Source of the DNA: Populus alba
Lineage: Eukaryota > Streptophyta > Magnoliopsida > Malpighiales > Salicaceae
DNA length: 64,000 nucleotides
Assembly (NCBI RefSeq): GCF_005239225.2
Contig: NC_133289.1
Location: 10,485,501-10,549,500 of the forward strand
Reading direction: 5' to 3'
In this document: in pieces, positions 48,740 through 60,874 of the stretch
How positions within the stretch are numbered: position 1 is the first letter of the stretch
Layout: the number at the start of each line of letters is the position of its first letter
The notes under the pieces: model-generated
Databases searched by the model: none
Seen by the model: the letters and a program-made list of their open reading frames with translations, nothing else
What the model was told of the DNA's origin: nothing
Made by a program: the position numbers and the translations under genes

Positions 48740-49610
48740 ATGATCTGTACCACCTTCAATCGTCTATTATCCTACGAAAGCAAATAATGTCCCAGGTTCA
48801 ATGTCCCTACTAATTTTTCCAGGGTTGGAAGAACTCGACCTTATGGAGTATATGTCAAGGTAGCTCCAATAACGCTCCTAAAGATAAGGATCAAGCTACT
48901 GTAATGTCTATATAATAATCGAAATATAGTCTTGCATTACAATATAAGCTTGGTTAATAATGAAAGCACGTATGAGTTTGATCTCTTTCCTAAAATCATC
49001 ATTCATACCTTTGCAAAATCTAAGCAAAGTCATGACTTTATTTTTGTTTATGGAACATCTCATTCTGTAATCATTAAATTGTGTTATAAATTCATGGACA
49101 AATTTGTTCCATTGTCTAAGATTATTCCATTGATCTAAAAGCTTTTCTCTATAAGATCAAGGTAGGCGATTCTCCTGTAGTTTTTGTTTCATTTTAGTCC
49201 AATTAGTTATGGGAGGTGTACCTCTCCTCTCTAAACAATTCTCAACATCTCTAAAAAACATTTAGGCTTAACCAACGAGCATCATCTTAACAAATCTAAC
49301 TCTCCTATTATCAAACAAATTGTGTCACTGAAAGAACTAATCCATGTCATAAATCCACATATAAAATATTCAAGGGTCATGACTTGCTTATCAAAGTTAC
49401 CATGTTTTGAGTAACCTAAATGATAGTCATATTAGTGGCGCTTAGGGTGAATTTTTCTACAATGGTTATTCTTATGATATTTATTGGTCTTTCGATGTCT
49501 TATTTGAGAACTATCTTGGGGTTCAATTCTTCTAAACATGTTGGTCACCTGGGTTGACAATTCCCTGAAATGGCCCTAAGAGTATCACTAAGAGTCAAGT
49601 TGACGATAAT
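48740..49610 (-). pseudogene. Ty3/gypsy gag relict
   Basis: Minus-strand translation gives NWTKMKQKLQENRLP, SYREK, then LLDQWNNLRQWNKFVHEFIT and QFNDYRMRC, which are hallmark phrases of plant Ty3/gypsy Gag proteins. There are several stops and frameshifts (for example a stop between NRLP and SYREK). No protease, reverse transcriptase or integrase is nearby, and no paired LTRs were recognised, so it is a non-functional fragment. Confidence 0.75.
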
Positions 49611-51537
49611 TGTAAACTTAAACTCGGACATTAGATGATTATGACACAAATGCATGCAACACTAACTTTGAAATGAAATTGAGATCACAAATGGTTCTTG
49701 CAAGTGACATTATAATACAAAAATAAGGCTAATTTTTTTTTTAATGTAGAGATTAATCAAGAGTAAAAAATAGTAAGAAAACTTTAAGCATGCAATGTTA
49801 AACCCTTAAGTATAAATAATTAATCAAATACAATGTCACATGCAAAACTCACAATTATCAAAGATGACAAAATGCAAGATATCAATAATGAAAATGGTTA
49901 ATAAACAAAAATCAATACATAAAAAGGCATGATTTGTTTTTAAAAAATTTACGCATAAAAAATAATATTAACGACAACTTTAAATGACAAGTGTAAAAAA
50001 AAAAACTCAACAAATCAAAAAATAAAATAATTTATTGACTAAATTACTTATTGGGAAGATGTTGGAAGTTGCTAGTTTTGACATGGTGTTGTGTTGTGAT
50101 GTGGTAGTTCGTTGGTGACATGACACTTCATCGATGACATGGCAGTGTGCTATTGACATGTCTCTGACATGACATTGTACTGGTGACATGGCGTCCTAAT
50201 TAATTTTCTTTTGCTGCTTTCACTTTTTTTTTATGTTTATTTTTTTATTGTTCTTTTTTTTGTTTTGTTTTTTTTTTTAATTTTTATTTTTTTAATAATT
50301 CAATATAATATAAAATATAAATTGAACTAAAGAAAGTAAAAGCATAAAAATAAAAGCAAAAGCTACAGTGAATCAATATTATAATAATAACTAAAAGGGG
50401 TTAGTGTCCCTCTCATTCTTTAGTTAGACACAAATTATTGTAGATTGAAGCAGTATAATAATGAAATTGTCCTTAGCAAAAAACCATGCAGTTGGAGGTA
50501 GGATTGTTTTTTCATGAGATACATTTGCATTGAAAGAATGATTGGAGACAAAAGAGTTCTTTCAAGTTTTTTGGGCTATAATATAGATATTGATTTGTTA
50601 TTCAGGGAACAAAATTTTGACCTTTAGGTTGGGGGCTTTTTTTATCTTTTTTTTTTTTAAAAAAAAAACAGTGAAGATACAACTATGCTCCTGAGGGGGG
50701 AAATATGCATGTGTTGAGGGATTTCACCGTCTTTTCCTTTTATTGAAACAGTTCAAATACAAAATTACCCTTGGATTTCAATAAAAACAAGGCTTCATGT
50801 AAGGGTGTTCTTGTCGTTTCTATATGGTTGCTAGACCCAAGTGCTTTGGATTTAGCATGGTTTCCAGATCCATGTCACTTGGGTGTGACATGCTTGCCAG
50901 ACCCATTCTTTGAGGTTTATCTTAGGCAACCCATTCATCTCGTAGCCCCACCTAAACGATTCTAAGTAAATCTCTTGCCTATTTTCCTTTACTTTTGAAC
51001 TAAAAAAAAGGTAAATTTCTTGCCAGAGCAAACAATGGGATGAAGGAAGTTTCAGGACATGATTTTTTTCCCTTATTCTTTTTGGCTCCACAATATAGAC
51101 ATTGATTTTTTTAGAATAAATATTATATATAACACTGATAATTTTATATCAAAATTATTTTTATATCAATCTTACCATTAAGTTGTGCATTTGAGATTTT
51201 TCATCGCCTTGCTAGACCCAAGGCGCCTGAGATGGCATGGTTGCCAGACCTAGTCGCAGGTCTGGCGTGATTCTCGATCCAGGTGCACGGGTTTAGCATG
51301 GATAACAGACTCATATGCCTAGTTCTAAAATGGTTAGAAGGCTCAGACGCGCGGGTTTAATATAGTAATATGAGTCTAATATGGTTACTAAATTCAAGAT
51401 ACCTAGACATAGAGTTGATGGTTACCCAAGTCTAGAATAATGTACTTCTAACTACTATTATAATAACTATTTATATTATTTAGTAATCAGCTTGCAGCAA
51501 CATGTGGGTTGTTTGTCTAGTTACAAATAAAGAAATA

Positions 51538-52263
51538 TGTGTTTGGTATTGCGGTAGCTGTTATGGTCGTGGTTTGAAAAAAGTTGTTTTATAAAAAGTA
51601 CTTTTAGTTGAGGTTGGTTTGAAAAAATAGGTGTTTGGTTAAAACTGTGGTTGAAATTGAGGTTGAATAAAAAGTAGTTTAATATGTTTGGTTAAGAGTA
51701 CTTTTTAAATTGAGGTTATAAAATAATTTTAAAAATATATATTAATACTGATGGTTTTTAATTTAAATGTTATGGATTTAACTATTGCTATTACTTCATA
51801 AAATAAATAATACTTTATATAAAATTAGATAAAATATTATCAGAAATAAAATTGATTTGATATTACAGTGCAAGTGAATTTAATTCACTCTACACTAGTT
51901 TTTTAAGAAAAAAAATATTGTTTACATGACAATGTGAGTAAATTTAATTCACTCTAAACTAGTTTTTTTTTTTTTTTTTTTTTAAAAATATATACAAAAA
52001 ATAAACACACTTAAAAAAAAAAAACTAGCATGTGAACAGTGCAAATAAATTGCATTGTTGGCGTGCACAGTGCAAGTGAATTACATTGTGCACATAAATT
52101 AAATTTCAAAAAGCAGCCATGAACTGCTTCTCAAAATTCACGTGCAGAACGTGAATTTATATGGACTCCACCAATATTTATTTGTATTTTTAATATAACC
52201 AAATGGATTGTTTGTTGTGGTTGGTTAAAACGCAGAAGCAACCACGCAAACAAACAAACGGGC
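51538..52263. mobile_element. ~0.73-kb insertion in module copy 2
   Basis: Absent at the matching point of copy 1 (near 46965), so it inserted after duplication or was lost from copy 1. Starts tgtgtttggtattgcggtag and ends, inverted, gagcccgtttgtttgtttgc, an imperfect terminal inverted repeat resembling the AT-rich MITE family. The inside has a repeated phrase (aatttaattcactcta at about 51880 and 51940). No target duplication fixed, no ORF. Confidence 0.6.
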
Positions 52264-52712
52264 TCATTTGAATTATAGATTTGCAATCCAATGTGGAGCT
52301 GCCGCGATTGACTTCTATGAGAGACTCATGTGACTGGAGCATGACGTTGATCCAACGTCTGATTTGGCTGGTCTGGCTGCCAAGGCTCGTTGGACTACTG
52401 AGTTGGAGTTGCCGTGGTCTGAAGTTGGTAGTCGAGCTTGAGACTTTTGTCTTCCGTGTGGTTGGCTGGTCGGGGCAGAGGCTGTGGTGGCGTGGGCTGG
52501 TGCTTGGGGAAGCTGTGGTGTTGGGATTGGGTAGTGGACCGATCTGCTGTGACTGATGGGTGAGTAGTGGTGGCTGGTGGATGTGGACTGGGCTGGAATT
52601 TGTTTGGGGAAAATATATTTAAAGGCATGTTTGGCTGAGTGTATTTTTTTTTCCAGATCTGCTGCTGCCATCCCGGGAAAGAATCTTACCAGCACACAAT
52701 GTTTGCCGACAC

Positions 52713-52970
52713 ATGATAAAGTTTTGTCGAAGTTCCTACATTATTTCAAACCATGACATACTAGTATACTACCCACTTTTCCTGTTCGCATGTCAACTAT
52801 ATGGACAGGAGAAAAGCACGGAACTGATTAAGCAAGAAGAGCTTCCAGGTTGTTTCACTAACAGCTTTGTGCTTCAGGAATCTGGAACAATATTTACAGT
52901 ACTTGATGCTTATCAAATGCTGAAGCTGCAGATGATGGAAAATGTATCAAAATCAATGGCTCTAATGTAA
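52713..52970 (+). pseudogene. Second copy of the unidentified coding-like fragment
   Basis: Repeats the 47463-47672 frame (ELIKQEELPGCFTNSFVLQE), with mostly synonymous or mild differences and a few extra bases (ctagtata) upstream. The same exon-like piece follows at about 53000-53094. Confidence 0.4.
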
Positions 52971-53371
52971 TGGATATAATGTAAGGGCAAAAAAAAAAAA
53001 AACATTTTGATTAGCATGCTTGTGATTTGCCATATCCGTACCATGCTAGCTCATTTTGTTGCGGGAGTCGTAGCAATGCAGTACAATCTTGAAGGTACGT
53101 CCTCTCAGCAAACAGAGACGTTTAAAATAATGCGCATTTTGAATGTTGTAATGGGTACCTAACGTATCTTGCCAGCTCAGAAACAAGATTCTAAAAACAT
53201 TAAATCAAATTCATGAGGGGCACTTGTTCAGTGTAAAAGCATTTCTCAAGAACTGGAAAATCGTACCTGCATTTTCTAGTTCATCTTCCAAAATTGTTTA
53301 TTTTCTCCTAAAATATAGCTTTAGTTTTAATTATTTTACCTCTTAACAAGCTTTCCTAGAAGAGACACCGT

Positions 53372-53599
53372 CGAAACCAAGGATGAAGAAGGAGGTATTA
53401 TCAGTAAAAGGAAGGTAAAAGCAGATCCTTGCACAGAATACCGGTTCTTACAGGCATTCTACCTGCAAGAGATCGAAATATAGGGCAAGCCTGTCAAGAC
53501 GAGTGATTTTATCCTTTTGTATAGTGAAGGAGTGGCAAGTCTCGTCAATACTACACCTTGGATGTTAAATATCGAGGAAGCATCTAGATGTTGACATAA
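53372..53599 (+). pseudogene. Unidentified coding relict with one in-frame stop
   Basis: One reading frame gives KADPCTEYRFLQAFYLQEIE, a TAG at 53481-53483, then GKPVKTSDFILLYSEGVASL and TTPWMLNIEE before a terminal stop. The sequence is less A+T-rich than its surroundings and starts just after an acceptor-like tttcctag. It looks like an exon of a decayed gene. A chromatin-type domain such as BAH crossed my mind, but I cannot support it. Confidence 0.4.
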
Positions 53600-53829
53600 A
53601 GCAACCTAGACCGAACCCAGCATCAGCATGCTTCCATCACCCCCACCCTGAATACGACATATCCTCAGTAATCAAACGACAACCCAGATTGTCTTCTTTT
53701 TCAATCATTAGTGACTCGTCAAGTCTCATCAATTAAAATTATTTGTGATTATCCGAATTTTTTTGTTTGAAAAATGACATGGTAAGAATAAATTTTCAAA
53801 AGAATACCACCGTTAGATAAAGTTTTAGA

Positions 53830-54127
53830 GAAATAACATGATTTTAATACAAATCATGATTCATAATCATGATTTTAATATAAATCGTGATTTAGAATCA
53901 CAAGTTTAATAAAAACCATGATATTGATTAGTGGTTACATAATACAATTGCTTTGCAAAATCATGTTTTTGAAAACAACCGCTATTTAGAATCATGTTTT
54001 TAATACAAATTGTGATTCATAATCATAATTTTAATATAAAATACGATTTAGAATCATAAGTTTAATAAAAATCACGATCTTGAATAGCATTTGTATAATA
54101 CAATTGCGATTTTGAATCGCGGTTATG
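53830..54127. repeat. Two-unit tandem repeat of about 160 bp
   Basis: Units near 53840-53995 and 54000-54127 share ttttaatacaaat, gattcataatcat, atttagaatca and aagtttaataaaaa. Each unit is itself built from short inverted words (aatcatgatt, aatcgcgg). Confidence 0.7.
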
Positions 54128-55059
54128 ATGGGTATACAATCCCTTCTTTGTTCTCAATGGTCGCCGCTCCTTTAGAAGAAAAACCTTAAAACCCAGAACA
54201 AAACTAACCTCCAATCGCCCAAAACAACCTGTAATCCTTCACCAAAACACTAGAATCATCTTTTCTTTGTCCCAACTAGTCTTTTAACTATTTGTTTTTT
54301 TGTTGCAAATCATTGTCCCAAACTTATATTGATAACCTCCCCACTGCTACAACCGGTGGAATCGCCACCTAGACATAAAAAAATTAAGGTAAAACAACTA
54401 CATTGTCTCTTACTTTTATGGGTTTTATTATTGAATTGATAAATTTTAAGTTTTGATTTATGACTATTTGTGTTGTCTTTGATAATTAGGTATTTTGTTT
54501 ATCTTGAGATAATGTTAGGTTTAGAGTGTTGCAATTATGTATTTTTAATATAATTGATGTTATTTATGGAATCAATTAGGTTTGAATTAGAGAAATTAGG
54601 GTTTAAATTAATTATTAGGTTACTTGCCAAATTTAATAATATTTTTTGAATTGAGATAAATTTTGTTTTAATGGATGAAAGTAGATAGACATTTAATCAA
54701 CTAGTATTATTAATAAAGTTATGGTCAAAATCTTAGCAACTAGAGTCTGCATTGAATTTTGGTAAAAACATCATAATTGAGGATTTTGTTCAATTAAGAT
54801 CATTTAGTTTTTAATTGATGCAATTAGATATATTTTCATTTATATTATTAAAGTTAAGTAATATCAATTAGGGTTTGCATTGAATTATGATATAATTGTT
54901 TTTTGATGAAATGTGTATTATTATTTTACATAATATGTCATCAAACTTCTTTATGTTGTATCATTATGGTTGATGTTAGTAAATGATGAAAAATAATTGT
55001 ATTATTGATGTTTTAATAGGTTGTTTAGAATTCTTTTTTAGAAGATGATATACATTAGT
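54128..55059. other. Spacer, possibly the leader of the adjacent transposon-like relict
   Basis: No domain recognised. 54140-54400 is less A+T-rich and may belong to the plant-mobile-domain gene that follows. Confidence 0.3.
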
Positions 55060-55450
55060 TACTCCTGTTATATGCATATTGGCCATAGATTTATGGACAA
55101 CAATTGTCCCTCTCAAATTTTTTAGCTTGTTGAGATGCATTGCCCGAATCGTGTAATGCAACAATTTAGATTTAAGCAACACATCTTGTCTAATATAGAT
55201 ACAAGCAATCAATTGCATTTTATTAGTTGTTTAGGTAGACACGCTGGTTATAATTGAATGATTCACAATCTTTAGCATATATTGACATGGAATGCATAAT
55301 TTTTATTTTATTTTTAGAGAGGTGCATCCTTAATTTTCAATGAGGAATACATGAACTGGTACTTGAGTATAACATGTCAAACTATTGGACAAAACCCTGT
55401 GCATGTGTCTTTATGCAAGGAGATGTAGCATGAGCCATATGCATGTTAGA
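55060..55450 (+). pseudogene. Plant mobile domain (MAIN-like) relict
   Basis: The plus strand shows NRVMQQFRFKQHILSNIDTS, LHFISCLGRHAGYN and, after a frame interruption, FNEEYMNWYLSIT, in the order seen in plant mobile domain proteins (transposon-associated and MAIN-like). Several stops and frameshifts separate them, some perhaps decayed introns. It is non-functional; the boundaries of the parent element are unknown. Confidence 0.6.
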
Positions 55451-57499
55451 TTCAAAATGTTATAACTATTTGTTACTTTTTATAGGCTTAGACAAAACCA
55501 TTGCATTTTTTATGAATTAATAATTTTTATTTGCTTAATATTAAGTTGGAAAGTTTTTACGTGATTGTCAATGTGCTACAATTGATCTTCATGATCTTGA
55601 TGATAATAGACTTGCTCATTATTATATATGCATTCTTTTGGTTCGAGACATATCGTACTATATTTGACATGTTAAGAGAGATAATAAGCCTAAATGATGT
55701 TGTCTATAAGGATATAACCACATAGACAAGTGGAAGTCGTGTTATTCATGAAAGTCTAATATAAGAAGACATACTAAACATAAGAAAGTTTTCAAGGAAA
55801 GCTTGAAGTTCATACAAATTTAAATCTATAAGCATGCAAAAACATAACTAATGGCAAACATGCTTTCAACACAAAAATAATAATAGAAAACAAGTATGCA
55901 TACTAAGCATATATTCAAATTTACAATTAATATAAAATAAAAAAACCTAGCATGTATATTAATAATAGAATAACAATGCTTAAACTAAAACAATAAGTGT
56001 ATACTGGCTTGTTGAAACACTTTAAAGTAATAAATCTTTTGCTATTGTCAATGATGAATCATTTATCCTTAAAGTTTTATTACTCTTCACTTGTGCAAAT
56101 TAGGATGTTTACAATATATTTCTCAAGATTCCAACACCACCACTTTAGTTTAGATGCACTTCTAAACAATGTCTCTGAATAAAAAATTCTGTAACTCAAA
56201 TATTTCTCAATAAAATGAACCTAAGCTCTAGATTTTAAAGAAAAATCAAGGCATAAAAGGGAGAATAAGAAACACTATAAATGAGGTGAGGAATAGTGTT
56301 TAATATCTGAAAAATTCAAGATGAAAACTCTTCATTCATTGTCATTTTTATAGGGAATTTTGAAAGTTAAAAGGTTGTAGAATTAATAAGAATTAATTCC
56401 CATCATTATCAACATTTAATTAGTCACCATAAATCAAGAATTAAATATAGAAAAACCAATGGATCTTTAAGTAGAAAAATCAAGAATTTTTAGATTAATT
56501 TCTCATTCATCTATTATTTATTTAATTAAAACAAAATTTCCAACAAAATATTATTGTATCAGTGAATTTTATATAGTCATTAATGCAATCTACACACACC
56601 CTATTATAATAATACCAAATAAGACACATTTCTATGCATTGGACTACTTTCAACATATTAAATACATCATGCTAGGTGACACTATAGAAACTATCCTAAC
56701 TAAAGTTATTCTCAAAGTAAATGCTTATGAACTAATTTATATCGACCCCCTGTAATTGAACACGAAGCTGACAAAGGAATATCACAAAGCCTCAAAAATT
56801 CTATTTCACATATATAAGATCGATTGAACGTAACGTAATGTAATAATCTAATATTCAATTTAGTCAGCTTCTCATCCATTCATCAATTGCTAGATATATG
56901 AAAGCATAAATTAAAAAAAAAAAAAAGCCAAATGGCATGGGGATTTCACTGTAGCTCTAGAGACATATTATTGTGGATTGCAATAATGAAATTACCCTTT
57001 TGCCCTTTAATTGCTTAAACTTAAGCCTTTGATTTAGGGGTATTTAGGTTTTTTCATCTGCTTAGTGGTCATAGAAGATTGTTAGGTGTATGCGTCTTTT
57101 CTTATTTTTTAACACAACAAAACTACTTTTTTACCTCTAAAGTCAATAAAATTTAGAACTGTTGATAAATGGTTTTCTTGGCTTTTCACAATATTTGTAA
57201 CAATAAAAAACTTCTTTGCTCCCAAGATAAAAAAAAAAAAAAAAAAGGATAGACTGCTTGATAAGAGTATTTCTATTTTTTCCAATTTTTATGTATAATA
57301 AAATAACATTTTTAGTCTCAGAAAAGACAAAAAATAAGCTTTGTTTTTTGGTGTATTTTGGTATTTTACATGGATATTTTGTGTAATTAAAAGGATCATG
57401 AGGGTGTTTTAGTATTTTTTACAATTTATTTTTTATTTTTTAATCAAAAAGTTGTTAGTGCGTGTTCCACATGCTCCAGTAAATGGGTGGCACCCGTGT
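55451..57499. other. A+T-rich intergenic sequence
   Basis: No recognised gene. Short ORFs (55531-55725, 55997-56182) show no domain. Poly-A/T runs are common, including A18 near 57229-57246. Confidence 0.35.
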
Positions 57500-57945
57500 T
57501 TTAAGATCCCACATTGGCGGGTGAGGGGTGTGTTGCTGGCCTTATAAGTGGTGCTGGTTGCCAAATTGTCATACGCGTTTTGGGACGTCAGGCTCAGAAG
57601 TGAGCTCGCGTCACCAGAAACAAAACCGTAAGGGCAGTAAGGCCCAAAGCGGACAATATATGGCTAGTTGGGCCGGGTCGTTACATTTGGTATCAGAGCC
57701 GACCTCACTAGCTGTCCGGTTGTGCCGACGGGGTCGTCGGACTCCTTAAGAGGGGTGGATTGTAAGATCCCACATCGGCGAGTGAGGGGTGTATTGCTGC
57801 CTTATAAGTGGTGCTGGTTGCCAACTTGTCATACGTGTTTTGGGACGTCAGGCTCAGAAGTGGGCTCGCGTCACCAAGAACAAAACCGTGAGGGTGGTAA
57901 GGCCCAAAGCGGACAATATATGGCAAATTGGGCCGGGCCATTACA
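57500..57945 (+). mobile_element. Complete TRIM retrotransposon
   Basis: LTR 1 at 57500-57685 (186 bp) and LTR 2 at 57761-57945 (185 bp) are near-identical, each starting T(G/T)TAAGATCCCACAT and ending TTACA. Just after LTR 1 is TGGTATCAGAGC (57688-57699), the usual primer-binding site for initiator tRNA-Met. Before LTR 2 is the purine tract AAGAGGGGTGGA (57748-57759). CGTGT flanks the element on both sides (57495-57499, 57946-57950), a 5-bp target duplication. The 75-bp interior has no coding capacity. LTR 1 starts TT instead of TG. There is no 5S rRNA segment, so it is not of the Cassandra type. Confidence 0.95.
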
Positions 57946-57950
57946 CGTGT

Positions 57951-58591
57951 TATTAAGGAGGTGCATATGACACTTCCCGGTAGCCAAATCTAGTCAATCG
58001 CCATCTAACTAGATGCACAGTTGTGCCCTCTTCAACATGGTATGGTCTATATAGACAAATAATAGTTTGATTGCCATCAATGATTGATTATTTATATTTT
58101 TTTTTCTTTTCTCTGTCCTCTCAATTAAAGTATACAATTGTCATCTTTGTTTGTCAAATCAGAAATGTTTATCATACCAAAGTAAATGGAGTCTGGCATG
58201 ATTGCTAGATCCAAGTACCTTGGGTTTATAATGATTGCGAGACCCAAGGCACTTAGGTCTGGTATGATTGTTTATATGTGCAGCCTTACATTGTTTTGTT
58301 TTAATTATTGCTTTATAAATTTTATGTATGTGTCAGTTTCTAGTACAAAATTGTATGTTTTTTTATATTATTAATTTATTTTGATAGAAGAGTTTATTAA
58401 ACATGAGCAGGTAAATTACATGTGTTGTGATGTTAGATATCTTGATCTTTATTTTTTTTTTCTTGGTTTTTTCAATTTTATTTTTGTTTGTTATTGATGC
58501 TTTTTTTTTTCATTACTTTACACAATGGTTATTGGGTTGTTTAATTAAATGCATACAAAAGTTTTTTGATTTACACGTAGGAGTTTTTGTG

Positions 58592-58630
<39 letters not shown>

Positions 58631-59639
58631 GAATCTGGTGGAGGAAACTATTTGGCCAATGCTTGCCCAAGAAAGTTTAAAGGTTTTAGGTGCTTTTAGG
58701 TTGCTTTCTCTTGAGAGAAAAAAATTACCTTCTAAGATAAGTGTTTGAGGTATGTACCATACTCATTTTATATATTGGGTTCGAATACATAAATAAATAC
58801 ATAAAATATTTTTATAGACATTTAACTAAGTTGTTCAAGTTCTTACAGTAACAAGGAGTTGATAAATATTTGTTACTCTTTACTTGCTAACAATTGTTGT
58901 GACTTTACTTCTCACTTAAAATTTGAGCTTTTATACTCTTTTTGTTTATCATGTCGCCTTTTTTTCCTTTACATTTTACAATTTAATTTTTATATGAAAT
59001 TTCAAACAATTTAAGCAAGTTTTTTACATGCTACTTATTTGTTGCTTGAAAGCCAAATATATATATTTTAATGCTACATACCAACTCTTGATTGCTTGCT
59101 TAGAAAGTTCTTTTTTTCTTTTCATTATCACACAATTAAAAGCAGGGCGTGGACAATCTATCTAATTAGTTATAATCAGTGTGCTCTCACGAAAACACAA
59201 AAGTATATTATCTACTTCTAGCTTACAAGGTCATGTCTGTATGGATTTGAGATTAAACCTGTTTGTTAAATTTTTTTTTTTTTTTAATTTCTTTTCTATG
59301 GGGAGCTCTACGGCTCTACCTACTCTAAAACACCATGAAAAAAAGACGCGATACTAGGAAAACTACAGTATAAACCGTGTTTCAAGACCCCACTAGTTAC
59401 AGAGAGCTTGGGAACAATCAAATGTTGCATTAATTTAAATGTTGTAGGTTTGAGTACATATGGTCCCGTTCTGTCCTCCAGAAAATTCAGCTAAGCTTCC
59501 AATGCCCTTGCCCTAGACCACCTAGCTAGCATATATTTCCTCCTAGGTAGCCTAGATTCTCCATATTCCAGAAAATTGAGAGAACATAAAATATCGGTTC
59601 TACGCCAAGTCTCCACCACTCTTTGAGAAATCCATAACC
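57951..59639. other. Intergenic region upstream of the SAUR gene
   Basis: A short run of the gattgctagatccaagtacc-type repeat (58190-58275) recurs in Y and Y' of the tandem module. A (TG)16 microsatellite lies at 58597-58628. The last 200 bases would be the SAUR promoter; no clear TATA box or auxin element was found. Confidence 0.45.
58597..58628. repeat. (TG)16 microsatellite
   Basis: Perfect dinucleotide run, directly seen. Confidence 0.95.
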
Positions 59640-60032
59640 ATGAAAAACATGGAAGAAAGCCTTAAAAGAGCAATGATGCTGAAGCTTTTCATAAGAAAGC
59701 TGAAGCGGGTTCTCTTACTCTCAGCTTCTAGAGGAGCGCCCAATGTGCGTGAAACCGGGTTTGATGAGGTGATGGAAGCTGCAAAAATAGTTCCAGCTGT
59801 TGATGTAAAGAAGGGACATTTTGCAGTAACTGCGATCAAGGGTGAAGAACCAAAAAGGTTTGTTGTGAATTTGGATTGCCTCTCAAATCCAGATTTCTTG
59901 AGCTTACTGGAGCAGGCTAAAGAGGAATATGGATTTCAACAGGAGGGAGTTCTTGCAGTCCCTTGTCGACCAGAAGAATTGCAGATGATTCTAGAAAAAA
60001 GAAGAAGGAGAAGGGCAAGCACCGAATGGTAG
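59640..60032 (+). CDS. SAUR: SAUR-family auxin-responsive protein
   Basis: An intronless frame of 130 residues from ATG 59640 (a second Met lies three codons later). The Lys/Arg-rich N-terminus (residues about 9-23) is followed by the SAUR core, about residues 47-118: VPAVDVKKGHFAVTA, KRFVVNLDCLSNPDFLSLLE, and YGFQQEGVLAVPC. It ends in a basic tail (EKRRRRRAS). Small size, lack of introns and this core are typical of SAURs, which promote cell expansion by inhibiting PP2C-D phosphatases and so activating plasma-membrane H+-ATPases. It lacks the usual Leu-Leu-x-x-Ala-x-x-x-Tyr/Phe spacing only slightly (LLEQAKEEYGF). Complete; a standalone copy, not in a SAUR cluster within the window. Resembles the SAUR near At5g03310 by position, from memory. 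Confidence 0.93.
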   Translation: MKNMEESLKRAMMLKLFIRKLKRVLLLSASRGAPNVRETGFDEVMEAAKIVPAVDVKKGHFAVTAIKGEEPKRFVVNLDCLSNPDFLSLLEQAKEEYGFQQEGVLAVPCRPEELQMILEKRRRRRASTEW

Positions 60033-60874
60033 ATTATATTTTGCTTGTAATGCTACCACCAAATTAATTTGCTCTTGAGGAAGAAATATATGGCTTTAAT
60101 AATTTTCAGTTTAAGATTCTCCAACGCAGTTGTTCTTGCTTTCTTAGAGTAGAGAGACAGCACTGTTGATTCTTTTAACTGTACATTCGTTTATATGTTA
60201 TAATGTTTGTTCTCCTTGATCTGCCTTCTACGTAAACATATAAACCCATATGAATCATGATGTACAAAAGAAATCAACTTACAAATCTGTTCATAAAATA
60301 TGAATTTTAAGATTTCTTTAGTCTTGAAACAATTTATTATTTATCCTTTAGTGTTTACAATGTGATTGCCACATACTATTTCTCGGATCTACAAAATCTC
60401 TCTTATTCTAGATATCACAAATAATAATAAACAATAAACCAAATTTATAAATGGTAACTTTCTCATAACAATTATAAGAAGGAACATAAGATTTCACAAA
60501 AGAAAAATAAAAGAATAGAGTTGTTCTACATATTAAAAACTTTTTGGAATTTTTTATTTATATAGACAATTATGTAATTAATCTAATATTTTTTATTTAA
60601 AACTAAAATTTTATTTTATTTAAAAAGATATTTTTTTTCTAATGAAAGCTATTAGATTTATTCGGTTAAGTAGACATGTGAAAAAGAGAATTAAAATTAA
60701 ATGGTAAGGGGTAAAATTGAAAAATAAAATAATTCAAAATAAATAAAGAGCAAAAAAAAAAAATGAAACTACAGTTGAAATAAAAACAAATAAGAAGACT
60801 TTTTATTTTTGATAGGCTAGCGTGAATCCCAAGAAAAAAGAGAGAAAAGAGAGGGAAGGATAAAAAATTGCATT
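60033..60874. other. SAUR 3' flank and A+T-rich spacer
   Basis: The 3' UTR probably ends before 60300. The rest has no gene. 60660-60870 is purine-rich. Confidence 0.35.

Larger units (their letters stand above)
47850..53130. repeat. Tandem module, copy 2 (X'-Z-Y')
   Basis: X' (about 47850-48710) and Y' (about 50181-53130) match X and Y of copy 1 in the same order. Between them is Z (about 48710-50180), which contains a gypsy gag relict and is absent from copy 1. Y' also carries an insertion at 51538-52263. Around 50075-50190 are six loosely spaced TGACATG words. Confidence 0.75.

Noticed and set aside
57500..57945. Cassandra-type TRIM with a 5S rRNA segment
   Set aside because: The LTRs lack the conserved 5S promoter and body words.
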